Source of the DNA: an uncultured Subdoligranulum sp.
Lineage (GTDB): Bacteria > Bacillota > Clostridia > Oscillospirales > Ruminococcaceae
Reading direction: 5' to 3'
Assembly (NCBI GenBank): GCA_900545545.1
Contig: UQZO01000012.1
Location: 1 to 64,000 of the forward strand
DNA: 64,000 bases
Under the pieces are notes generated by a model. That model was not told the origin of the DNA and made no database searches. It saw nothing but the letters and a program-made list of their open reading frames with translations. Made by a program: the position numbers and the translations under genes. Within the stretch, counting starts at the first letter, position 1. Each line of letters begins with the position of its first letter. This document shows, piece after piece, positions 8,682 to 19,542 of the stretch.

Positions 8682-9629
8682 ATGCTGGAAGTTTTGTTCA
8701 GTGAAAGCGCCGCGGGGAGCCTGAAGATGGCCATGAGCCACCACTCGGTCATGGGCGGCTGCATCGGCATCATTGGCACCCACGAGGACGGTTCGCCATT
8801 CTCTGCAGAGGAAACCGCGCATCTGCAGCAGGAACACGAGGAACAGGAGCGCCGCCGCTGGGCCCAGGCGGTACCGCTGCAGGGCGACACGCGGGACATC
8901 CTGCCCTTCCCTCTCTGGCTGAGCATCGGCCCCATTGACGAGGAGGGCATCGGTCCCATGCGGGAAACCACGCTGGAGCAGCTGCTTTCCATCTATCCTC
9001 AGGGGCGGCAGACGGTGACCGAAATCCTGGCCTCCACCCGCCAAAGGCTGGCCACCCTGCTGAGCCGGGCAGCCCACGAGCCGGTGCGCCTCTGGGTGGA
9101 CCACACCCCCGACGCCGCCTGCGGGCTGCGCTGGGTACTGGACCAGCTGCGCCCCCTGGGCTTTGAGAATCTGGATCTGCAAGTGGTGGAACTGCCCGCC
9201 CTGGCGCCCCATGAAGGCGGCGGGCTGGTTTTGTGCAATCTGGGGGAACTGCACCCCAGTGAATGGGGCCGTCTGGCCCAGACCGCCCGCCCCCTGCCCG
9301 CCGATCAGGCTGCCGCCCTGGCGGTGCAATGGCAGCAGCTGAAAGCCCAGGATGCCCCGCTGCGGGCGGTGCTCAACGGCGTGCTGGTCAGTGCCGCCGA
9401 GGACCTGTATGACCCTTACCTGCGGCGGGTGCTGGACGATCTGGAGAACACCTTCCAGGAAGCAGCCCTCATCGGCCGGACGCTGGCGCAGTTCCCGCTG
9501 GGGTTCGGCGATGCCTGGCTGGCCATGCGGGTGGAGCAGTGGATCGCCGACGGCAAACTGGCCGCGGTGACAAAGCCGGACGCGGACAGCCCTGCTTACC
9601 ACCGGACGCTGCGAAAAACGGAGGATTGA
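8682..9629 (+). CDS. DUF1835/DUF3658-like protein
   Basis: A 315-residue soluble protein. The N-terminal part (MLEVLFSESAAGSLKMA, then a stretch reading LPFPLWLSIGPID) and the middle part with RLWVDHTPDAACGLRWVLDQL resemble DUF1835 proteins, and the C-terminal 120 residues (EDLYDPYLRRVLDD, GFGDAWLAMRVEQWI) fit the paired DUF3658. These families have no established biochemistry. A near-consensus TATACT lies at 8648-8653 but I see no good -35. A GNAT acetyltransferase starts 3 bases after its stop and is surely co-transcribed. Confidence 0.72.
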   Translation: MLEVLFSESAAGSLKMAMSHHSVMGGCIGIIGTHEDGSPFSAEETAHLQQEHEEQERRRWAQAVPLQGDTRDILPFPLWLSIGPIDEEGIGPMRETTLEQLLSIYPQGRQTVTEILASTRQRLATLLSRAAHEPVRLWVDHTPDAACGLRWVLDQLRPLGFENLDLQVVELPALAPHEGGGLVLCNLGELHPSEWGRLAQTARPLPADQAAALAVQWQQLKAQDAPLRAVLNGVLVSAAEDLYDPYLRRVLDDLENTFQEAALIGRTLAQFPLGFGDAWLAMRVEQWIADGKLAAVTKPDADSPAYHRTLRKTED

Positions 9630-9632
9630 CAA

Positions 9633-10085
9633 ATGCTTTTGCGACCTTACACGCCCGCCGATCTGGACGAGCTGCTGACCTTATTTTATGAGACGGTGCA
9701 CACCGTCAACGCCCGGGACTACACCCCGCCCCAGCTGGATGCCTGGGCCCCCCGGGAGGTGGACCGGGCGCGGTGGGACAGCACGCTGCAAGCCCACACC
9801 AGCCTGGTGGCGGTGGAAGCCGGGCAGATCATCGGCTTTGGGGATATCGACAGCACCGGGTATCTGGACCGGCTGTACGTCCACAAGGACCACCAGCGCC
9901 AGGGGGTAGCCACCGCCCTGTGCGATGCGCTGGAGGCCGCCGTGGCCGCGCCGGTGCTGACCACCCACGCTTCCATCACGGCCCGGCCCTTCTTCATCCG
10001 GCGGGGGTACACGGTGGTACACGCCCAGCAGGTGGAGCGCTTTGGCGTGGTGATGACCAATTACGTGATGAAAAAACAGCGCTGA
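9633..10085 (+). CDS. GNAT family N-acetyltransferase
   Basis: A 150-residue acetyl-CoA-dependent N-acetyltransferase. The acetyl-CoA-binding core is at about residues 80-100 (LYVHKDHQRQGVATALCDAL, the R/Q-x-x-G-x-G/A type loop), followed by a segment ending FFIRRGYTVV, typical of YafP-like members. It starts 3 bases after the DUF1835-like gene. The substrate is unknown. A terminator follows. Confidence 0.85.
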   Translation: MLLRPYTPADLDELLTLFYETVHTVNARDYTPPQLDAWAPREVDRARWDSTLQAHTSLVAVEAGQIIGFGDIDSTGYLDRLYVHKDHQRQGVATALCDALEAAVAAPVLTTHASITARPFFIRRGYTVVHAQQVERFGVVMTNYVMKKQR

Positions 10086-10100
10086 ATCAGCAAAGAAAAG

Positions 10101-10132
10101 TACCTGGAGGAAAATTTCTCCAGGTATTTTTT
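10101..10132 (+). terminator. Terminator after the GNAT gene
   Basis: 9-bp stem TACCTGGAG/CTCCAGGTA with an 8-base loop and a T run. Confidence 0.85.
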
Positions 10133-10211
10133 GTTATATTGCAAAAATACAGGGTTGCCGTTCGTTAGTATAAGCAAAGGATGTTATCCCTTCTGACCAA
10201 GGAGGTTCCCT

Positions 10212-11384
10212 ATGAAAATCTTACTGACAACGGATACCTGGACCCCCACCGTCAACGGGGTGGTCACTTCCACGGTGGCCTTGCGCGCCGAACTGCAGGC
10301 CCGCGGCCACGAGGTGCGGGTGCTGACGCTGGCAGGCAACAGCCACACCTATACCCAGGACGGCGTGACCTACCTGGGTTCGCTGGACGCGGGGCTGATC
10401 TACCCCGGCGCCCGGCTGCGCGCCCCCGCCCTGAACGGTGCCCTGCACGCCCTGGCCGCCTGGAAACCCGACGTGGTCCACTCCCAGTGCGAATTCAGCA
10501 CCTTTGCCCCGGCCCGGCAGCTGGCCAAAGCCGCCGGTGCTCCGCTGATCCATACCTACCACACCGTGTACGAGGATTACACCCACTACTTTTCCCCCAG
10601 CCGCCGGATGGGCCGCTGTCTGGCGGAACTGTTCACCCGCAGCATCTGCGGTGCCTGTGACGCCGTCATTGCACCGACCCGGAAAATCCAATGGCTGCTG
10701 ACCGGCTACGGCGTGCACTGCCCGGTGCAGGTGATCCCCACCGGGCTGGACCTGGCCCGTTTTGCCGTGCAGCCCGACCCGGCCCTGCGCGCGGCGCTGG
10801 ATCTGCCCCGGGGCGAGCCGGTGCTGCTCTACTTAGGGCGGCTGGCCAAGGAGAAGAACATTGCCGAACTCATCGGCGCGCTGCCCGCCATTGTCCGCGG
10901 GGTGCTGCTGCTTGTGGGCGACGGCCCCGAACGCGCCGCCCTGGAAGCCCAGGCCCGGGCGCTGGGGGTGGCCCACCGGGTGCGGTTTGCGGGCATGGTG
11001 CCCCCGGCCCAGGTGCCCTGCTACTACGCCCTGGCCGATGCCTTTGTGAGTGCTTCCACCAGCGAAGCCCAGGGGCTGACCTACATTGAAGCGCTGGCCG
11101 CCGGGCTGCCGCTGCTCTGCCGGGACGACCCCTGCGTGCAGACGCTGATCACCCCGGGGCAGGACGGCTGGGTGTACCACACCCCTGCCGAACTGGCCGA
11201 GCTGGCCAACGCCCTGCCCTGGGGCGATGGGGCCGCCGCCCTGCGCCAGAAAGCCCGGGAGGCCGCCGCCCCCTATTCCCGCCAGACCTTCGGTGCCTCG
11301 GTGGAGGCGCTCTACCGCCATACCATCCTCGAAAAGACCGCGGCGCCCCGCGCCGCCCGCCCAAAGGGGGTACTTCTATGGTAA
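10212..11384 (+). CDS. GT4 glycosyltransferase, probable diacylglycerol glucosyltransferase
   Basis: A 390-residue retaining glycosyltransferase of the GT-B fold. The N-terminus MKILLTTDTWTPTVNGVVTS is the acceptor-side Rossmann start seen in monoglucosyl-diacylglycerol synthases; HTYHTVYEDYTHYF and the C-terminal donor motif SEAQGLTYIEALAAG (E-x7-E) are intact. It overlaps the next gene by 7 bases and is followed by a CpoA-like second glycosyltransferase. In streptococci the equivalent pair adds glucose then galactose to diacylglycerol; I infer the same two-step glycolipid synthesis at the inner face of the membrane here. GGAGG lies 7 bases before the ATG. Confidence 0.82.
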   Translation: MKILLTTDTWTPTVNGVVTSTVALRAELQARGHEVRVLTLAGNSHTYTQDGVTYLGSLDAGLIYPGARLRAPALNGALHALAAWKPDVVHSQCEFSTFAPARQLAKAAGAPLIHTYHTVYEDYTHYFSPSRRMGRCLAELFTRSICGACDAVIAPTRKIQWLLTGYGVHCPVQVIPTGLDLARFAVQPDPALRAALDLPRGEPVLLYLGRLAKEKNIAELIGALPAIVRGVLLLVGDGPERAALEAQARALGVAHRVRFAGMVPPAQVPCYYALADAFVSASTSEAQGLTYIEALAAGLPLLCRDDPCVQTLITPGQDGWVYHTPAELAELANALPWGDGAAALRQKAREAAAPYSRQTFGASVEALYRHTILEKTAAPRAARPKGVLLW

Positions 11385-11962
11385 AAACCGTCAACCGTGC
11401 AGCCTCGGTGCTGGGACTGGTGCTCTGCTGCGTGCTGGCCTATTCCTTCTGGCGCGCCGGGCTCTTTGATTCCCGGGAGGCGCTGACCTCCTACATCGGC
11501 CAGTTCGGCTGGGCCGGGCCCGCCGTCTTTGTGGCGTTCCAGGCCGTGCAGGTGGTCATTCCCATTCTGCCGGGCGGGCTGGGCTGCCTGGCGGGGGTCA
11601 TCCTGTTCGGCGCCTGGCAGGGATTCTGGTACAACTACATCGGCATCTGCATCGGGTCGCTGGCGGCCTTCGCCATCGCCCGGGCCTGCGGACGGCCGCT
11701 GCTGGAATCCCTGTTCCCGCCCAAGATGATCGAAAAGTACGACCGCTGGATGGGCAGCGGCAACCGTTTTGCCCGCTGGTTCGCCTTTTTGATCTTTATC
11801 CCGGTGGCCCCCGACGATTACCTGTGTTTCCTTGCCGGGACCACCCGCATCGACTGGCGGCTGTACACCGCCATCATCTTCCTGTGCAAACCCGCGGCCA
11901 TCGCCCTGTACAGCCTGGGGCTGACCGTGGTGGCGCAGAACGTACTGGGTCTTTGGAGGTGA
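11378..11962 (+). CDS. TVP38/TMEM64 (VTT domain) membrane protein
   Basis: A 194-residue polytopic membrane protein of the DedA-like VTT superfamily. The re-entrant motif regions are visible: PILPGGLGCLAGVILFG (about residues 64-80) and FIPVAPDDYLCFLAGTT (about 134-150), the latter with the acid pair characteristic of lipid-scramblase-like members. It overlaps the upstream glycosyltransferase and sits 5 bases before the downstream one. Given recent work tying this superfamily to lipid flipping, a role in moving glycolipid or its lipid substrate between leaflets is attractive, but it is inference from gene order. Confidence 0.82.
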   Translation: MVKTVNRAASVLGLVLCCVLAYSFWRAGLFDSREALTSYIGQFGWAGPAVFVAFQAVQVVIPILPGGLGCLAGVILFGAWQGFWYNYIGICIGSLAAFAIARACGRPLLESLFPPKMIEKYDRWMGSGNRFARWFAFLIFIPVAPDDYLCFLAGTTRIDWRLYTAIIFLCKPAAIALYSLGLTVVAQNVLGLWR

Positions 11963-11967
11963 CTGCC

Positions 11968-13017
11968 ATGTTTCGTGTTCATATCTACAGCGGCTCGCTG
12001 GCTCTGGTGGGCAAAAGCGGCGTGGGACAGGCTGCCAACCACCAGCACAAAGCGCTGGAATGCACCGGCGCCACGGTGGTGAGCGACTGGCAGCCCCGGG
12101 CCGACGTCATCCACATCAACACCGTGCTACCCTGCTCCTTTTGGGCGGCCCGCCGCGCCAAGCGGGAGGGCATCCCGGTGATCTGGTACGGACATTCCAC
12201 CGAGGCGGATTTCCGCCATTCCTTTGTGGGGTCCGACCTGCTGGCGCCGCTGTTCAAGCGGTGGCTCTGCCTGTGCTACAACCAGGCCGACCTCATCCTG
12301 ACCCCCACCCCTTATGCAGCGGGCATCCTGCGCAGCTACGGTCTGCGGCCCCCCGTGCAGCCCCTTTCCAACGGGGTGGACACCGACTTTTTTGCCCCTG
12401 ACCCCGCCCGGCGGGCCGCTTTCCGCGCAGCCTACGGCCTGGCCGACGGCGAGAAAGCCGTCATCAGTGCGGGGCATTTCATGGAGCGCAAGGGCATTCT
12501 GGATTTCATCCAGCTGGCCCGCAGCCTGCCCCAGGTACGCTTTTTCTGGTTCGGCCACACCGACCCGGCACTGGTGCCCCGCGAAATCCGGCAGGCCATG
12601 GCCGCCGCCCCCGCCAACCTGGAATTTCCCGGCTTTCTCTCCCAGAGCAAGCTGCGGGACGCCTACTGCGGCGCCGACGCCTTCCTGTTCTGCAGCCATG
12701 AGGAGACTGAGGGCATTGTGGTGCTGGAAGCCCTGGCCTGCGGTACCCCCACCCTGCTGCGGGATATCCCCGTCTACGACGGCTGGCTGACCGACGGCGT
12801 CAACGTCTACAAAGGCCGCACCAACGCCGATTTGCAGACAAAACTCACCGGCCTGCTGGAGGGCACCCTGCCCGATGTGACCGCCGCCGGCCGCCAGGTG
12901 GCCGAGGCACGCAGCCTGCCCAACATCGGCCGGGCGCTGCAAAAAATTTATGCAGCGCTGCCCGCCCGGCAAAAACGCCTGCACCCGGCCTTGCGGCTCC
13001 GCCGCAGCGCAGTATAA
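11968..13017 (+). CDS. CpoA-like GT4 glycosyltransferase (second glycolipid sugar)
   Basis: A 349-residue GT4 enzyme. The N-terminus (SGSLALVGKSGVGQAANHQ, then DVIHINTVLP and WYGHSTEADFRHSFVGS) closely follows the pneumococcal CpoA pattern, an enzyme that adds galactose to glucosyl-diacylglycerol. The donor motif SHEETEGIVVLEALACG is intact. The start is the ATG at MFRVHIYSG, preceded by TTGGAGGTGA; the frame is open upstream only inside the VTT gene. It is the last gene of a three-gene operon ended by a strong terminator shared with the ATP synthase operon. Confidence 0.82.
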   Translation: MFRVHIYSGSLALVGKSGVGQAANHQHKALECTGATVVSDWQPRADVIHINTVLPCSFWAARRAKREGIPVIWYGHSTEADFRHSFVGSDLLAPLFKRWLCLCYNQADLILTPTPYAAGILRSYGLRPPVQPLSNGVDTDFFAPDPARRAAFRAAYGLADGEKAVISAGHFMERKGILDFIQLARSLPQVRFFWFGHTDPALVPREIRQAMAAAPANLEFPGFLSQSKLRDAYCGADAFLFCSHEETEGIVVLEALACGTPTLLRDIPVYDGWLTDGVNVYKGRTNADLQTKLTGLLEGTLPDVTAAGRQVAEARSLPNIGRALQKIYAALPARQKRLHPALRLRRSAV

Positions 13018-13028
13018 AGACAGAAAAA

Positions 13029-13057
13029 TCCCCGGACCTTTGGGTCCGGGGACTTTT
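13029..13057. terminator. Bidirectional terminator between the glycolipid and ATP synthase operons
   Basis: 10-bp stem TCCCCGGACC/GGTCCGGGGA, loop TTTG, with an A run on the left and a T run on the right, so it can serve both converging operons. Confidence 0.9.
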
Positions 13058-13064
13058 GTTTGTA

Positions 13065-13472
13065 TCAGGATCTGTGCGAGGTGGCACGCAGACGAGCCGT
13101 GGCACGGGCCAGGGCCGCCTTGCTGCTGTAATATTCCCGCTGGCTTTCGTGCTGGCGCAGGCGCTCCTCGGCACGCTCTTTGGCGCGCTGGGCGCGGGCC
13201 GCGTCGATCTCCTCCGGCTTTTCGGCCGTGGAAACCAGCACAACGGCATATTCCGAGGTGATCTCGGCAAAGCCCTGGGTCACGATCACATTGTGCCAGT
13301 TGCCGTCCACCTTGAAGCGGGCTTCGCCCGGCTCCACGGCGGTGACCACCGGTTCATGCCCGGGCAGCACACCGTATTCGCCGTCCAGCGCGGGCAGCAC
13401 AAGGCTTTCCACCTGCCCGGTGTAGAACTGACGCTCGGGCGTGATGATCTCCAGCTGAAAGGTCTTTTCCAT
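13065..13472 (-). CDS. atpC: ATP synthase F1 epsilon subunit
   Basis: A 135-residue central-stalk subunit. The N-terminal beta-sandwich (LEIITPERQFYTGQVESLVL, then DGEYGVLPGHEPVVTAV) is typical and is followed by a C-terminal helical hairpin rich in Ala, Arg and Glu (about residues 85-135) that can inhibit ATP hydrolysis. The start codon shares one base with the atpD stop (TGATG), so translation is coupled. It is the last gene of the operon, 8 bases before the shared terminator. Confidence 0.93.
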   Translation of the reverse strand: MEKTFQLEIITPERQFYTGQVESLVLPALDGEYGVLPGHEPVVTAVEPGEARFKVDGNWHNVIVTQGFAEITSEYAVVLVSTAEKPEEIDAARAQRAKERAEERLRQHESQREYYSSKAALARATARLRATSHRS

Positions 13473-14869
13473 CAGACCGCCCCCTGTGCACGGGCTTTCT
13501 CACGCACTTCGTCGATAGTGCCCACCGAAGCGAAGGCGGATTCGGGGTATTTGTCCAGCTCGCCGCCCAGCAGGGCCTCGAAGCCCTTGAGGGTCTCTTC
13601 CAGCGGGACGTAACGGCCCTGCAGGCCGGTGAACTGCTCCGCCACGAAGAAGGGCTGGGAGAAGAACTGCTGCATCCGGCGGGCGCGGGCCACGGTCTGG
13701 CGATCGTCCTCGGACAGTTCTTCCATGCCCAGAATGGCGATGATATCCTGCAGGTCGCGGTAGCGCTGCAGCAACTCCTGGGCGCCGCGGGCGATCTCGT
13801 AGTGGCGGCGGCCGACGATATCGGGCTCCAGAATACGGCTGGTGGATTCCAGCGGGTCCACAGCCGGGTAGATGCCCTGTTCCACGATCTTACGGGACAG
13901 AACGGTGGTGGCATCCAGGTGGCTGAAGGTGGTGGCGGGGGCCGGGTCGGTCAGGTCGTCGGCGGGGACGTAGACGGCCTGCACCGAGGTGATGGCGCCG
14001 TCCTTGGTGGAAGTGATACGCTCCTGCAGAGCGCCCACTTCGTCGGCCAGGGTGGGCTGGTAACCCACGGCGGAAGGCATACGGCCCATCAGGGCGCTGA
14101 CTTCGGAACCGGCCTGCACATAACGGAAGATGTTGTCGATGAAGAGCAGCACGTTCTGTTTCTGGCGGTCACGGAAGTACTCGGCCATGGTCAGGCCGGT
14201 GAGGGCCACACGCATACGGGCTCCCGGCGGTTCGTTCATCTGGCCGAAGACCAGGGCGGTCTTGGACAGAACGCCGCTTTCGCCCATCTCGCGCCAGAGG
14301 TCGTTGCCCTCACGGGTACGCTCGCCGACGCCGGTAAAGATGGAGTAGCCGCCGTGTTCGGTGGCGATGTTGCGGATCAGTTCCTGGATCAGAACGGTTT
14401 TGCCGACGCCGGCGCCGCCGAACAGGCCGATCTTGCCGCCGCGGGCGTAGGGTGCCAGCAAGTCGATGACCTTGATGCCGGTTTCCAGAATTTCGGTGGT
14501 GGGGCTCTGTTTATCAAAGGCCGGCGGGTCACGGTGAATGGACCACTTTTCGGTGGCGTTCACGGGGCCCTTTTCATCGATGGGCTCGCCCAGGACGTTG
14601 AACATACGGCCCAGGGTGGCTTCGCCGACGGGTGTCTCGATGGTATGGCCGGTGGCGATGACTTCGTCACCGCGGCCCAGACCTTCGCCGGGCGAAAGCA
14701 GAATGCAGCGCACGGCGCCGTGTCCGATCTCGCGGGCGACTTCCATCACACGGCGCTCGCCGTCTTTTTCGACGGCCAGCTCCTCGTTGATCTGCGGCAG
14801 GCTGCCCTCGTCGAACTGTACGTCGACGACGGGGCCCAGCACCTGCGCGATCACACCTTTGTGTTGCAT
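13472..14869 (-). CDS. atpD: ATP synthase F1 beta subunit (catalytic)
   Basis: A 465-residue catalytic subunit of normal length. The Walker A motif GGAGVGKT (about residues 148-155), the following GERTREGNDL segment with the catalytic Glu, the Walker B strand VLLFIDNIFRYVQAG and the DELSEED-like loop, here MEELSEDD, are all present. It sits in the usual place between gamma and epsilon, with 45 bases separating it from atpG; AGAAAGGAAAG precedes the ATG. Confidence 0.97.
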   Translation of the reverse strand: MQHKGVIAQVLGPVVDVQFDEGSLPQINEELAVEKDGERRVMEVAREIGHGAVRCILLSPGEGLGRGDEVIATGHTIETPVGEATLGRMFNVLGEPIDEKGPVNATEKWSIHRDPPAFDKQSPTTEILETGIKVIDLLAPYARGGKIGLFGGAGVGKTVLIQELIRNIATEHGGYSIFTGVGERTREGNDLWREMGESGVLSKTALVFGQMNEPPGARMRVALTGLTMAEYFRDRQKQNVLLFIDNIFRYVQAGSEVSALMGRMPSAVGYQPTLADEVGALQERITSTKDGAITSVQAVYVPADDLTDPAPATTFSHLDATTVLSRKIVEQGIYPAVDPLESTSRILEPDIVGRRHYEIARGAQELLQRYRDLQDIIAILGMEELSEDDRQTVARARRMQQFFSQPFFVAEQFTGLQGRYVPLEETLKGFEALLGGELDKYPESAFASVGTIDEVREKARAQGAV

Positions 14870-14914
14870 AGCAGTCTTTCCTTTCTCTATCGTTGTCCGG
14901 TTTTGGGCCGGAAG

Positions 14915-15825
14915 TTACAGGTCGGCTTCTTCCTCGTCGTCCCAGTCGTCATCCCAGTCATCGCCGCCGGGCTGCGCACCGCTGACGATCTCGGTGATCT
15001 CCTGGGTGATGGCGGTCTGGCGCGCACGGTTGTAGTGCAGCGACAGTTCCTTCAGCAGGGACCGTGCGTTGTCGGTGGCGGTGTCCATGGCGTTCATGCG
15101 GGCGTTCTGCTCGGAGCAGAAGGACTCCACCAGGGTGCCGAACAAAAGACCTTTGAGGTAGGAGGGCACGATGTGGTTGAGCACGTGCTCCGGGGAGGGC
15201 ACATAGGTCACCACGTGCCGCTCACTGCCGTCGGCACTGCGGCGCGGCGTCCAGGGGAAGGCGTCGCGGTCCAGCGGCAGCAGTTTGACCATCTTGGGTT
15301 CCATCTGCATGGGGGTGACCATCTCGGTATACACCACGTAGACTTCGTCCAGATGTCCCTTGCGGAACAGCTCAATGAAAGTTTCGCCGATCTCCCGGGC
15401 ACGGTACACCGTCGGGTCCTGGGCGGTATACATGAACTCACCGTCGATGTTGACGCCCTTGTGCTGGAAATAGTTGCGGCCGGACTGGCCGATCAAAAAC
15501 AGCGTGGGGTTTTCCACCTTGGCCATTTCTTCTTCCACCAGACGCAGGACATTGTGGTTGTAGGCGCCCGCCAGGCCCTTATCGCCGGTGATGACGATGT
15601 AGCCCACCTTGTGCGGGCGGCCGGGGCGGGTATCGAAGTAGATATGATCCACGCCCTCGGTGCGGTGCAGAATGTCGGAAATGGTCTGGGTGATCTTCTC
15701 AAAATAAGGCTGCACATCCGTCATCTGGCGGCGTGCCTTGCGCAGTTTGGAGGAGGAGATCAGGTACATGGCGTTGGTGATTTTCAGGGTCTGCTGCACG
15801 CTGTCAATGTGGGTGCGGATCTCCT

Positions 15826-15838
<13 letters not shown>
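14915..15838 (-). CDS. atpG: ATP synthase F1 gamma subunit with an acidic C-terminal tail
   Basis: A 307-residue rotor subunit. The N-terminal helix (SIKEIRTHIDSVQQTLKITN) and the C-terminal helix (YNRARQTAITQEITEIVSGA) form the coiled coil that rotates in the alpha3beta3 ring. After the usual end at SGA the protein continues with about 20 residues rich in Asp and Glu (DDWDDDWDDEEEADL). In known structures the gamma C-terminus lies in the bore of the hexamer near the delta-binding crown, so this tail would project to the top of the enzyme. The start overlaps the end of the upstream delta-alpha gene by 13 bases. Confidence 0.93.
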
Positions 15839-17861
<2,023 letters not shown>

Positions 17862-17865
<4 letters not shown>

Positions 17866-18350
17866 GCCTGCTCACCCACCTTTGCCAGAAATTCCTCGGC
17901 CAGCGCACGGTCGGAGTCGGTATCCAGGCGCTTGCCTGCCACCTCGGTGGCAGCCATCACGGCCAGGTTGGCCACTTCACCGCGGGCAGCACGCAGCATC
18001 TCGCTGCGCTCGGCCGCAATGCGGGCTTCGGCTTCCGCCGCCGTCTGCTGGGCGTCGGCTTCGGCCTGCGCCAGCCGGTCGGCGTAGGCCACATCGGCAC
18101 GGCGCTTGGCGTCGGCCACCAGATCGGCGGCTTCCTGGCGGGCACCGGCCAGTTTGGTTTCATATTCCTGCTTGGCCTTCTGGGCTTCGGCGTTGCTCTT
18201 CTCGGCCTCTTCGACCTGGCTGCGGATCAGCTGCTCACGCTGTTCCAGCACGGCATTGATGCGCCCAAACAGGAATTTGCGAAAGAAGAAATACAAAATC
18301 AACAGGTTGACGATGGTAAAAAAGATCGTCCACGGCTGGAAATCCAGCAT
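17862..18350 (-). CDS. atpF: ATP synthase Fo b subunit
   Basis: A 162-residue peripheral-stalk subunit. One N-terminal membrane helix (PWTIFFTIVNLLILYFFF, about residues 6-23) is followed by a long charged, Ala-rich coiled coil (about 35-140). It ends in a 4-base overlap with the delta-alpha gene, consistent with coupled synthesis of the stalk partners. Normal length and position. Confidence 0.93.
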
Positions 18351-18366
18351 TTGGGCACACCTCCTT

Positions 18367-18585
18367 TTAACCCACGAAGATGATGATCAGCGCGGTGATG
18401 AAACCGAAGATGGCAGTACCTTCTGCCATGGCGCAGCCCAGCAGCAGGGTGCTGTTGATCTTGCCGGATGCTTCGGGCTGACGGGCGATGGCGTCACTGG
18501 CGTGGCCGGTGGCAATGCCGATGCCGATACCGGCACCGAAACCGGTGAGAACTGCGAGACCTGCGGCGATGATTCCGATAGACAT
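18367..18585 (-). CDS. atpE: ATP synthase Fo c subunit (proteolipid ring)
   Basis: A 72-residue two-helix hairpin with the polar loop ARQPEA and the ion-binding Glu in the second helix (GCAMAEGTAIFG). Start MSIGIIAAG is chosen because CAGGAGGAAA precedes it; an in-frame codon 8 residues upstream lacks such a site. The Gln of the first helix and the Ser and Tyr of the second helix that bind Na+ in sodium-type rings are replaced by Ile, Gly and Phe, so proton coupling is more likely; this is inferred from alignment with known Na+ and H+ c subunits. Confidence 0.93.
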   Translation of the reverse strand: MSIGIIAAGLAVLTGFGAGIGIGIATGHASDAIARQPEASGKINSTLLLGCAMAEGTAIFGFITALIIIFVG

Positions 18586-18644
18586 AGTAGTTTCCTCCTG
18601 AAATTTCATGGCGTGCGGCGGTGCCGCGCGGGATTGGGCGGGGC

Positions 18645-19340
18645 TTACTCTTCTTCCTTGATGCCCTCGCCTGCGAACAGAGCGGTCAAAAATACAAAGA
18701 CAATGGTCTGGATCAGGCCGTCGAACAGATCGAAATAGATGCAGAAGACGGCAGGCACCACGGCGGGTACCAGGTACTTGATGATCTCCATGATGATGAA
18801 TGCGCCCAGAACGTTACCGAACAGTCGCATACACAGTGCCAGGGGACGAATGGCAATTTCCATCAGGTTGATGGGGAGCAAAACGGGCATCGGGTCGGCA
18901 AAACGCTTCATGCCGCCGCGCAGGCCGTTATACCGGAACTGCGCACCGTAGATCAGCACCAGGCTCATGACTGCCAGAGCAGCGGTCACGCTGACATCCT
19001 TGGTAGGGGGCGTCAGACCAAAAATGCTGATGATGTTTGCCAGGCCAATGTAGAGCGCCACACTGCCCAGATAGGGGGCAAAGGGCCGCCAATGGGGGCC
19101 GATGGTCTCCTTGACGAAACCGTTGAGGAACTCCACACCGGATTCCAGCACGATCTGCAGCTTGCCGGGATTGGTCACCTTCAGGTTGCGGGTAGCCAGC
19201 AGCGTAAAGATGATCCAGAATGCCATGATGATCCAGGTCACCAGCACAGCCGAACTGATGGGAATTCCGCCCAATACCGGGATGGTAAAGGCCGTCTCAT
19301 TGGCCAGGGCATCGACCAGGGCTTCTTTGAAACCTTCCAA
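18645..19340 (-). CDS. atpB: ATP synthase Fo a subunit
   Basis: A 231-residue membrane subunit with five or six helices, forming the ion half-channels against the c-ring. The essential Arg lies in PLALCMRLFGNVLGAFI. The first gene of the operon; no atpI precedes it. AAGAGGTGAAC lies before the ATG. It is 59 bases upstream of atpE. The region before it (19341-19542) is shared with the divergent sensor kinase gene. Confidence 0.93.
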   Translation of the reverse strand: MEGFKEALVDALANETAFTIPVLGGIPISSAVLVTWIIMAFWIIFTLLATRNLKVTNPGKLQIVLESGVEFLNGFVKETIGPHWRPFAPYLGSVALYIGLANIISIFGLTPPTKDVSVTAALAVMSLVLIYGAQFRYNGLRGGMKRFADPMPVLLPINLMEIAIRPLALCMRLFGNVLGAFIIMEIIKYLVPAVVPAVFCIYFDLFDGLIQTIVFVFLTALFAGEGIKEEE

Positions 19341-19474
19341 ACTTGTTCACCTCTTTTTCGTACCTATCTTACGCCGTGGGGTACCCTGCCGTTAAGGCTT
19401 ACGAAAATAAAAAAAACAAAACCATGCAAAGGCGTGCATTTGTATGCGCGAAAGCGGAGAAACTTTGTGCAAGA

Positions 19475-19503
19475 TTGACGATTTTGTGTGAAGGTGATAT
19501 CAT
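19475..19503 (+). promoter_or_regulatory. Sigma-A-type promoter of the CitA-like kinase gene
   Basis: TTGACG (19475-19480), 17-base spacer, TATCAT (19498-19503), 39 bases before the ATG. Confidence 0.6.
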
Positions 19504-19542
19504 TACCGCAGAAGTTGTCCTACAATGGAAAGGAAGCGCCGT

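Noticed and set aside
18367..18585. Sodium-coupled ATP synthase
   Set aside because: Considered because the host looks like a strict anaerobe, but the Na+ ligand residues of the c subunit are not present.
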